From JAGMES01 sp023128035 (lineage in GTDB: Bacteria > Bacillota > Halanaerobiia > DY22613), in NCBI GenBank assembly GCA_030627905.1, contig DAOVRZ010000001.1, positions 49,215 through 113,214 on the forward strand: a DNA stretch of 64,000 nucleotides. Reading direction: 5' to 3'. The number at the start of each line of letters is the position of its first letter. Position 1 is the first letter of the stretch. Below, one piece after another: positions 24,954-32,086 of this stretch. The notes under the pieces are model-generated. The model ran no database searches, was not told where the DNA came from, and saw nothing but the letters and a program-made list of their open reading frames with translations. The position numbers were made by a program, and so were the translations under genes.

Positions 24954-25911
24954 AAATACACTAAAAGAGATTGCTGAGCTTATAAACAATCACCAGCAGT
25001 TTGTAATTACTGGGCATATTGATCCAGATGGTGATTGTGTTGGCTCTATGCTTGGGTTAGGTACTGCTTTAAAAAAACTAGGTAAAAAAGTACGTCTAGT
25101 TTTGGAAAAACCTTTAACTGGAAATGCTAAACCTCTAAAAGATGAGTGGGATTTTGTATATCTACCTGATTTTACTTTTGAACCAGAAGATGAACTTTTT
25201 ATTGCAATAGATAGTGGTGATTTGGGTAGGGTTCCTAACTTTCCAGAGCATGATTTAACTATTGTAAATATTGATCATCATATGACAAACTCATTTTATG
25301 GTAATTATAATTATGTAGATGTAAATGCAGCTGCTGCTGGAGAGATTATATATTCACTCATCAATGAAATGGGAGTCCAGATAACCAGAGAGATCGGATA
25401 TTACCTAACCGTAGCTATTATTTGTGATACAGGTTGTTTTAGATATTCCAATACTAATGCTAATATCCTAAAAATTGTTGCTAGTTTTATTGAAATGGGA
25501 ATTGATACTAGCCGAATTTATAAGGAATTTCTGGGAACTCATCCCTTGGCTAAGCTTCAAATTAAGGGTTTAGTTTATTCTAAAATGGAAAGAGCATTTG
25601 ATGGTCGAGTCGCTTGGGTTACTATTGATAATAAGATGCTTAAGGAAGCAAATGCTACTATAGATGATGTATATGGTATTGCTGGAGATTTACGAGATAT
25701 TGAAGGAGTGGAAGTGGGGTTTAGTGTACTGGAAAGAGAACCAGGTCTTATCCAGCTAGGCTTTCGCTCTAACTACTATGTACCAGTAAATAAGGTAGCT
25801 GAAGCTTTTGGTGGTGGTGGCCACTTAAGGGCGTCTGGAGCGTCGTTTGAAGGAGATATAGAGAGCCTTCCTGATAAGATATTAAAAAAGATTGCAGAAT
25901 ATCTGGAGTGA
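24922..25911 (+). CDS. nrnA: DHH phosphoesterase NrnA-like (oligoribonuclease/pAp phosphatase)
   Basis: 329 residues. GHIDPDGDCVGSMLGLG, AIDSGD, the DHH motif (NIDHHMTNSFYG), and the DHHA1 C-terminal GGGGHLRASGASF identify the DHH/DHHA1 family. NrnA degrades nano-RNAs and dephosphorylates pAp. Three ATG codons follow each other (24922, 24925, 24928); the first is given. Usual position between rbfA and truB. Confidence 0.93.
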   Translation: MMMEKTNVLNENTLKEIAELINNHQQFVITGHIDPDGDCVGSMLGLGTALKKLGKKVRLVLEKPLTGNAKPLKDEWDFVYLPDFTFEPEDELFIAIDSGDLGRVPNFPEHDLTIVNIDHHMTNSFYGNYNYVDVNAAAAGEIIYSLINEMGVQITREIGYYLTVAIICDTGCFRYSNTNANILKIVASFIEMGIDTSRIYKEFLGTHPLAKLQIKGLVYSKMERAFDGRVAWVTIDNKMLKEANATIDDVYGIAGDLRDIEGVEVGFSVLEREPGLIQLGFRSNYYVPVNKVAEAFGGGGHLRASGASFEGDIESLPDKILKKIAEYLE

Positions 25912-25920
25912 TAAAAAACT

Positions 25921-26835
25921 ATGGATGGGATTTTAAATATTCTTAAATCCCCAGGCATGACATCTTTTGATGTAGTCTCCAAAGTAAAGAGACTCTGTAA
26001 AATGAAAAAAGTTGGCCATACAGGGACTTTAGATCCTGATGCTGTTGGGGTATTGCCTATCTGTCTTGGAAAGGCAACTCGGATGGTAGAATTTTTGATG
26101 GAAGATCATAAGTTCTATAGGGGTGAAATAACTTTAGGTATTGAGACAGACACTCTTGATGCAGCAGGTGTTGTGACCAGAAGAGTTGAAGTTGGAAAAA
26201 TAGATGTGATTGAGTTACAACAAGTTTTAGATCAATTTGTTGGTAAAGTTCAACAAATTCCACCTATGGTTTCAGCGGTTAAACATAAGGGTAAAAGACT
26301 TTATGAACTAGCTAGAAAGGGGATTGAGGTTGAGCGGAAACCTCGAAATGTGGAGATTTATGCTCTCAATCTCCTTAAAGTTGATCTAGATACCCATTCT
26401 GAGCCTCGTTTTATGATTGATGTGGAGTGTTCAAAAGGAACCTATATTCGAACACTTGCTCATGATATAGGGCAAGTGTTGGGGTGTGGGGCACACCTTT
26501 CTTATTTGGTGCGAACTAGTACAGGTCTATTTGCATTAGAAGAAAGTGTGACACTTGATGAACTACAAGATATTTGCGAGGCAGGTAAAATATCAGATAT
26601 TATTTTACCTATAGATTGCGGAATTCGTTCAATGCCAAAAATTTTAATTAAAGATCAAGCAATGAAAAAAGCAGTGAATGGTGTTAGTTTGCAAAAAAGA
26701 GATTATCTGGAGATACCACTTGAAATAAAGCAGGGAGATTTGGTTAGGGTCTATGGTTTAAAAGATTTTATATCTATTTCGAAAGTGATAGATATTGAAA
26801 ATCTAATTGTTAAACCATTGAAAGTTTTTGCCTGA
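25921..26835 (+). CDS. truB: tRNA pseudouridine-55 synthase TruB
   Basis: 304 residues. GILNILKSPGMTSFDVV, the catalytic GTLDPDAVGVLPICLGKATR and CSKGTYIRTLAHDIGQVLGCGAHL segments are family signatures; a PUA-like C-terminal tail follows. It makes pseudouridine 55 in the T-loop of tRNAs. It starts nine bases after nrnA and ends just before ribF. Confidence 0.96.
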   Translation: MDGILNILKSPGMTSFDVVSKVKRLCKMKKVGHTGTLDPDAVGVLPICLGKATRMVEFLMEDHKFYRGEITLGIETDTLDAAGVVTRRVEVGKIDVIELQQVLDQFVGKVQQIPPMVSAVKHKGKRLYELARKGIEVERKPRNVEIYALNLLKVDLDTHSEPRFMIDVECSKGTYIRTLAHDIGQVLGCGAHLSYLVRTSTGLFALEESVTLDELQDICEAGKISDIILPIDCGIRSMPKILIKDQAMKKAVNGVSLQKRDYLEIPLEIKQGDLVRVYGLKDFISISKVIDIENLIVKPLKVFA

Positions 26836-26847
26836 GAGGTGTACAAA

Positions 26848-27783
26848 ATGCAGTTGATTACAAATCAAGATATTTTGAATAATTATGGTAAACCAATGGT
26901 GGTGGCTTTGGGGTCTTTTGATGGGGTTCATTGTGGTCATCGTGTTTTAATAAAAGAAACCGTCCGTCAGGCAGAGGCTTTAGATTTTTTAAGTGGTGTA
27001 TTTACTTTTTATCCTCATCCTTTAAAAATAATAAAACCAGAACGATCTCCAGGAGTGATTACTACTCTTTTTCAGAAAAAGAAAATTATTTCTGAACTTG
27101 GTGTAGATAGATTGATTGTTAAAGATTTTACAAAAGAATTTGCATCAACGGAGTTTCATTCATTTGTAAAAAATTATTTGGTTAAATATTTGAATGTAAA
27201 AGGTGTTATAGTGGGAGAAGATTATCGGTTTGGGCGAGATAGTATGGGAAACGTGGAGAGGATGAAGGAGTTAGGCCAGGAGTTTGGCTTTTCGGTTACT
27301 GCTTTCGAAACAATATCTATTAATGATGTTGAAGTAAGGAGTACCTTAATTCGTAACTTAATTATCAATGGGCAAGTTGAGAAGTTACCTGTTTACCTAG
27401 GTAGACCTTATACATTAGCAGGTAAAGTAACTCATGGAGATGGTCGAGGTCGTCAATTAGGTTTTCCTACAGCCAATGTGACCTTAGTTGATGATTTTGT
27501 TATTCCTAAATACGGTGTCTATGCAGTGTATATTGAAATGGATGGAGAAAGATATCCTGCTGTTGCTAATATTGGATTTCGGCCTACATTTAACAAAAAT
27601 GAACTCTCTATTGAAATTCATATTATGGATTTTTCGAATGATTTATATGATAAGTTTTTAGAGGTTGAGTTAATTTTAATGATTCGAACTGAACGTTTAT
27701 TTGATTCAATTAATGAATTAGTTGGGCAAATTAAAGATGATGTTAAAAAAGCTCGCCAAATTTTGTGTACAAACTTTGTTTGA
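26848..27783 (+). CDS. ribF: Bifunctional riboflavin kinase/FAD synthetase
   Basis: 311 residues. The N-terminal nucleotidyltransferase domain shows VVALGSFDGVHCGHRVLI, FTFYPHPL, VVGEDYRFGRD; the C-terminal flavokinase shows GKVTHGDGRGRQLGFPTANV and VANIGFRPTF. The ATG at 26848 sits eight bases after GAGAGG; a GTG at 26839 is inside that site. Last gene of the rimP-ribF run; a new promoter follows. Confidence 0.95.
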   Translation: MQLITNQDILNNYGKPMVVALGSFDGVHCGHRVLIKETVRQAEALDFLSGVFTFYPHPLKIIKPERSPGVITTLFQKKKIISELGVDRLIVKDFTKEFASTEFHSFVKNYLVKYLNVKGVIVGEDYRFGRDSMGNVERMKELGQEFGFSVTAFETISINDVEVRSTLIRNLIINGQVEKLPVYLGRPYTLAGKVTHGDGRGRQLGFPTANVTLVDDFVIPKYGVYAVYIEMDGERYPAVANIGFRPTFNKNELSIEIHIMDFSNDLYDKFLEVELILMIRTERLFDSINELVGQIKDDVKKARQILCTNFV

Positions 27784-27825
27784 TAAATTTTATTCGAATA
27801 ATGATAGATATTGAGGTAATAAGGG

Positions 27826-27854
27826 TTTACACTGGTTAGCTTTTGTGTTAAAAT
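27826..27854 (+). promoter_or_regulatory. Promoter for the two small genes and rpsO
   Basis: TTTACA and TAAAAT with a 17-base spacer; the -10 context (CTTTTGTGTTAAAAT) nearly repeats that of the rimP promoter. Confidence 0.65.
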
Positions 27855-27887
27855 ATTATAGGAAATGGACGTTAGGGGTGTAGCTTA

Positions 27888-28112
27888 ATGATTTCCTTAC
27901 AGAGGATGTCTGATCGTGAGTTACGGCAGATGGTTGCAATAGTATCTCAAATTTGTCTAAGCCAAGAGTTTCAAGAATTGCTAGAAGAGCTTAAATTTTA
28001 TTATCGTCAAGCTGGTCAAGCAGATTATGAGGCAATGGCTTTTAAAGATGCTTTGTATGTAATATTGCAGCAATCAGAGGAGTTTAGCTCAAATATAAAG
28101 GAGTTTCTCTAG
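27888..28112 (+). CDS. Small helical unknown protein
   Basis: 74 residues, predicted all-helical, acidic, Gln-rich (SDRELRQMVAIVSQICLSQ, EELKFYYRQAG). An AGGGGTG ribosome-binding site lies before the ATG. It ends four bases before the next small gene and the two share a promoter, an arrangement like a toxin-antitoxin pair; by position it would be the antitoxin-like partner. No family recognised. Confidence 0.6.
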   Translation: MISLQRMSDRELRQMVAIVSQICLSQEFQELLEELKFYYRQAGQADYEAMAFKDALYVILQQSEEFSSNIKEFL

Positions 28113-28116
28113 TTTT

Positions 28117-28341
28117 ATGAAAGTAATTATTACTAAGCATGTTAAGCAGCGATTGGCTGAAAATCGTCAACAAGGAATTTGCCTTAATGATGTAATCAGA
28201 GCTGCTAAAGTTTTACCGGGTCGAATTCCTATAGCTACACGTTTTAGAGGTTTCATTTCCAGAGATGGTCGGTTATTTGATATTGTGGCTAAAGATTTAG
28301 ATACAGGCCGTCTTATCATAACTGTGATAGGTAAGTTTTAA
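28117..28341 (+). CDS. Small basic protein, DUF4258-like
   Basis: 74 residues, basic. ITKHVKQRLAENRQQGI followed by strand-rich RGFISRDGRLFDIVAKDLDTGRLIITVIG resembles DUF4258/RelE-like small folds (a His near an HxxxRLxER-type helix, then a four-stranded sheet). It directly follows the helical 74-residue gene. Could be an RNase-type toxin or a harmless housekeeping protein; assignment by fold impression only. Confidence 0.55.
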   Translation: MKVIITKHVKQRLAENRQQGICLNDVIRAAKVLPGRIPIATRFRGFISRDGRLFDIVAKDLDTGRLIITVIGKF

Positions 28342-28347
28342 ATTTAG

Positions 28348-28506
28348 CAACATTTTCGGAAGGCATAGGGCTCTTAGCTCTTGGAAGTGGGGTTAAATTA
28401 TCTATTTAGAATTACCTTTTGGTTGGAGTCCACTTCTTGAAGGGGAAAATTTTCCTTCCGAAAGTTGTTAAACTTAAGATGTAATAGCGTAGTTATTACA
28501 TCGACT
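28348..28506 (+). repeat. Family 2 structured repeat, copy 1
   Basis: 159 bp. The ends of a long outer stem are CAACATTTTCGGAAGG (28348-28363) and CCTTCCGAAAGTTG (28454-28467). Then comes TTAAACTTAAG and a second hairpin GATGTAATA/TATTACATC (28478-28486 with 28494-28502) ending in CGACT. Related copies lie at 40396 and 55370 and a tail at 35691. The copy begins seven bases after a stop codon and lies in the rpsO leader. Confidence 0.8.
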
Positions 28507-28591
28507 ATATTGAACCATTGATCTAGGAATAACGAAACTCCGACGTTTTTCTTGGGACATGGGGATTCTAAAATGAGGAGGTGAAATGGGA
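28507..28591 (+). promoter_or_regulatory. rpsO leader segment
   Basis: About 85 bases between the repeat and rpsO, not coding. S15 often represses its own leader RNA in Firmicutes; I could not fold a convincing S15 site here, so this is only a position to examine. Confidence 0.25.
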
Positions 28592-28858
28592 ATGTTAAGT
28601 ACAGAAAGAAAAAATGAAATCATCGCTGAGTTTCAATTGTCTGAGGGTGATACTGGTTCTCCTGAGGTACAGATCGCTATTTTAACAACGCGAATTAAGC
28701 TTCTTACTGAACATTTAAAAGAACACAAAAAGGACCATCATTCCCGGAGAGGTCTTTTGAAGATGGTAGGTAAGCGTAAGGGACTTTTACGGTACTTAAA
28801 AAACAATGATGTTACTAGATACCGTACGATTATTTCTACGCTGGGAATTAGAGGTTAA
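28592..28858 (+). CDS. rpsO: 30S ribosomal protein S15
   Basis: 88 residues. TGSPEVQIAILTTRIKLLTEHL, KDHHSRRGLLKMVGKRKGLL and YLKNNDVTRYR are diagnostic. Start 28592 gives the family length and a good distance from GAGGAGGTG; an ATG at 28586 is too close to that site. S15 binds 16S rRNA and starts assembly of the platform. Followed by a terminator and pnp, the classical rpsO-pnp pair. Confidence 0.96.
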   Translation: MLSTERKNEIIAEFQLSEGDTGSPEVQIAILTTRIKLLTEHLKEHKKDHHSRRGLLKMVGKRKGLLRYLKNNDVTRYRTIISTLGIRG

Positions 28859-28869
28859 TATGTCAAAAT

Positions 28870-28900
28870 AAGAGCGGGTAGTAGCCCGCTCTTAATTTTA
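28870..28900 (+). terminator. Terminator between rpsO and pnp
   Basis: AGAGCGGG pairs with CCCGCTCT (28871-28878 with 28885-28892), followed by TTAATTTTAATTCTTTT. Confidence 0.8.
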
Positions 28901-29039
28901 ATTTTAATTCTTTTAAAAAGGTACATATTGGATTATAACATCCAGTAAATATGTATGAATTTGATTATGTACGCACAATCGTAGGGTATACTAATCATAG
29001 AAAAAATGATACACAAAAAGTGAAGGGGGTAACAACTAT

Positions 29040-31190
29040 ATGCGCCAATGGCAATTTATGTTTGCTGAAGACCAAATCACGGTTGAAAGTGGTAAACTGG
29101 CAAAGCAAGCTAATGCATCTGTATTGGTTCGGAGCGGTGGAACTGTAGTATTAGTAACTGCTGCAATGTCTGAACCGCGTGAAGGAATAAGTTATTTTCC
29201 ATTAATGGTTAATTATGAAGAACGAGAATATGCTATAGGTAAAATTCCAGGAAGTATTATGCGTCGGGAAGGACGTCCTCGTGATGCAGCGACTCTCGCG
29301 GCTCGTTTGATTGATCGTCCACTTCGCCCACTTTTTCCAGAAGGATTCCGTCATGATGTACAAGTTATTGCGACAGTATTATCAGTAGATTCAGATTACG
29401 ATCCTGAAATTTTGGCAATGAATGGTGCTTCGATGGCCTTGATGCTTTCTGATATTCCTTTTGATGGGCCAATTGGTGGAGTTCGCGTTGGTTTAGTGGA
29501 TGGTGAATTTGTAGTAAATCCAAAGACTGAACTTAAGGAACGAAGCTTAATCAATTTAATTGTAGCTGGAACAAAAGATGCTGTAATGATGGTTGAAGCA
29601 GGAGCGAAAGTAGTTTCTGAAGAACAAATGCTGGGTGCGATAATGTTTGGTCATGAGGAGATTAAAAAGATTGTTGCTGAGCAGGAAAAAATGCAAGCTG
29701 AAGCTGGCAAACCAAAGATTGAATTTGAAGTAAAAGTAATAGATGAAGCTCTTGAGGAAGATATCCGCGAAAAGGCTTATGAACGATTAAATCAAGCTTT
29801 ACGGATTCCTGAAAAACAAGAGAGAAATACTGCAGTAAGTGCGATTATTGATGGTGTTGTGATATCTTATGAAGATCAGTTTACTGCTGAGAATTTGCAA
29901 GATACACATAAAAAGTTGAAAGATGTCAAAAAGGTTCTAAATAATATGGTTGAAGAGATTATACGGAAGCTTATCTTGGTTGAAAAGATTAGACCAGATG
30001 GAAGAAAAACTGATGAGATTCGTCCAATTTCTTGCGAAGTAGGTTTATTACCTCGAGTGCATGGTTCAGGCCTTTTTACACGTGGACAAACTCAGGCGCT
30101 TTCAGTAGTAACATTAGGAGCAGCTAGTGATGAGCAGATTCTCTTTGGATTAGGTGAAGAAGAGACTAAGCGATTTATGCATCATTATAACTTCCCACCT
30201 TATAGTGTAGGAGAGGTAAGACCAATTCGTTCTCCAGGTCGGCGTGAGATAGGTCATGGTGCTTTAGGCGAGAGAGCGATTGAACCTGTAATCCCTACTC
30301 ATGAAGAATTTCCTTATACAATTCGTCTTGTTTCTGAAGTATTGGAGTCAAATGGTTCTTCTTCTCAAGCGAGTATTTGTGGAAGTATTCTGGCTTTGAT
30401 GGATGGTGGTGTACCAATTAAAGCACCTGTTGCAGGTATTGCTATGGGACTTATGGGTGATGGTGAACAATTCGTTGTGTTATCAGATATTCAAGGTGCA
30501 GAAGATCATTATGGTGATATGGACTTTAAAGTTGCTGGTACTCAAGAGGGCATCACTGCTCTTCAGATGGATATTAAGATTGCAGGAGTATCTAGAGAGG
30601 TTTTGGCAATTGCTTTAGAGCAAGCTAAGATTGGACGCTTATTTATCTTAGGTGAGATGCTAAAAGCGATAAGTGAACCACGTTCAGAACTTTCTCCATA
30701 TGCGCCAAGTATGATTACACTGAAGATTGATCCAGAGAAGATTCGTTATGTAATTGGCCCTGGTGGTAAGATGATCAAAAAGATTGTTGAAGAAACAGGA
30801 GTTAAGATTGATATTGAAGATGATGGTAGTGTATTTATTCTGTCGACTAATCAAGAAGACGGAGAAACTGCTCGTGAAATTATTTATAACCTTACAAGAG
30901 ATGTGGTTGTTGGAGATCTTTATTTGGGTAAGGTTAAAAAGGCTATGAATTTTGGTGCTTTTATTGAGATTGTACCAGGTCAGGAAGGATTATGCCATAT
31001 TTCTAAACTTGCTAAACATCATGTAAAAAATGTTGAAGATATTGTAAAAGTAGGCGATGAAATGTGGGTGAAAGTTGTCGCTATAGATGATCAGGGTAGA
31101 ATTAATTTATCTCGTAAAGATGCTCTTGAGGAAATGGGAATTGAAGATCCATATGCTCCAAAAGAAGAAAAAGCTACTGAAGATAAATAA
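29040..31190 (+). CDS. pnp: Polynucleotide phosphorylase
   Basis: 716 residues. Two RNase PH-like domains (about 10-140 and 315-460; FTRGQTQALSVVTLG, GRREIGHGALGERA), a helical linker, a KH domain (IRYVIGPGGKMIKKIVEETG) and an S1 domain (VGDLYLGKVKKAMNFGAFIEI). It phosphorolytically degrades RNA in the degradosome-like complex and pairs functionally with the RNase J at 53690. GAAGGGGG precedes the ATG. Confidence 0.97.
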   Translation: MRQWQFMFAEDQITVESGKLAKQANASVLVRSGGTVVLVTAAMSEPREGISYFPLMVNYEEREYAIGKIPGSIMRREGRPRDAATLAARLIDRPLRPLFPEGFRHDVQVIATVLSVDSDYDPEILAMNGASMALMLSDIPFDGPIGGVRVGLVDGEFVVNPKTELKERSLINLIVAGTKDAVMMVEAGAKVVSEEQMLGAIMFGHEEIKKIVAEQEKMQAEAGKPKIEFEVKVIDEALEEDIREKAYERLNQALRIPEKQERNTAVSAIIDGVVISYEDQFTAENLQDTHKKLKDVKKVLNNMVEEIIRKLILVEKIRPDGRKTDEIRPISCEVGLLPRVHGSGLFTRGQTQALSVVTLGAASDEQILFGLGEEETKRFMHHYNFPPYSVGEVRPIRSPGRREIGHGALGERAIEPVIPTHEEFPYTIRLVSEVLESNGSSSQASICGSILALMDGGVPIKAPVAGIAMGLMGDGEQFVVLSDIQGAEDHYGDMDFKVAGTQEGITALQMDIKIAGVSREVLAIALEQAKIGRLFILGEMLKAISEPRSELSPYAPSMITLKIDPEKIRYVIGPGGKMIKKIVEETGVKIDIEDDGSVFILSTNQEDGETAREIIYNLTRDVVVGDLYLGKVKKAMNFGAFIEIVPGQEGLCHISKLAKHHVKNVEDIVKVGDEMWVKVVAIDDQGRINLSRKDALEEMGIEDPYAPKEEKATEDK

Positions 31191-31201
31191 GAATTTATAG
31201 A

Positions 31202-31228
31202 AGGCACCAAGAGGTGTCTTTTTATTTT
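31202..31228 (+). terminator. Terminator after pnp
   Basis: AGGCACC (31202-31208) pairs with GGTGTCT (31213-31219) and is followed by TTTTTATTTT. Confidence 0.8.
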
Positions 31229-31633
31229 GAATTTTTTTGAGCGAATCATTTTATAATTTTCATCAAGCAGGGATTTTAGACTCTTATGGCAAATATAAGA
31301 AATATAATGTCAAAAAAAGTAGATTTTTTTTATAAGAGGAAAAGAGATTGAGCTATCATGAGTTTGGGAGGATTACTGGGATTGGCTTTTGGTGTATGCA
31401 GGAAATGATTCCTTGGTCAATACAGAGGGTGTTAAAGAAATTAACAGAATGGATTAGATTTTTAGCTAATTAAATTTTTGATTATTGGAGCGTTTTTTTT
31501 CCTAAAATTATTAAAGATAAAAAAAAGGATAAGCGAATTTGATCTAGAAATTTATTAAAGAATGTAAATATTCTTATTGGGTAAAATAGCATATAGTTAG
31601 ATAATTTTGCTAAAAATAAGAGGAGTGAGTTGG
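31229..31633. other. Degenerate stretch between pnp and the nfo remnant
   Basis: 405 bases without an intact reading frame. A short run starting at 31358 reads like membrane protein (MSLGGLLGLAFGVC) but stops at once, so it may be decayed coding DNA. Nothing else recognised. Confidence 0.4.
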
Positions 31634-32056
31634 ATGCGGATAGGTGCTCATGTTTCCATTGCTGGAGGAATTGATAAAGCTCTTGGTCGAGCGAAAGAAC
31701 TGGGACAGGTACCGAAATTGGCAGAACTTTTGAAGAATTAAAAGAATTGATGGAGCTTATTAAGGATCAAGATCGAATTGGAATCTGTGGATCAAGTTTT
31801 TACTTTTTTCAATAAGGTGATTGGAATTGAAAGATTGAAAGTGATCCATGCCAATGATGCTAGAGGTGAATTAGGCTCTAATCTAGATAGGCATGAGCAT
31901 ATTGGAAAGGGAATTCTTGGTGAGACAGGTTTTAGGGCAATTATAAATCATCCTTTAATAGTTAAATATGATATTCCATTTATTCTTGAGACACCAGAAA
32001 ATGACGAAGGAGATTTTATAATAAATTTAGCAAAGATGAGAGAGCTTGCTCTATAA
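31634..32056 (+). pseudogene. nfo: Endonuclease IV remnant with internal deletions
   Basis: A proper ribosome-binding site (AGGAGTGAG) and start give MRIGAHVSIAGGIDKALGRAKELG, the Nfo N-terminus. The sequence then jumps, in another frame, to EIGRTFEELKELMELIKD... and then, after a further loss, to VIGIERLKVIHANDARGELG, LDRHEHIGKG and IPFILETPENDEG, the Nfo C-terminus. About 145 central residues and the DTCH region are missing. The zinc ligands in the middle are gone, so this AP endonuclease cannot be functional. Confidence 0.9.
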
Positions 32057-32086
32057 TAATCCTCTTCGAAAGATGGGAGTGGAAAT

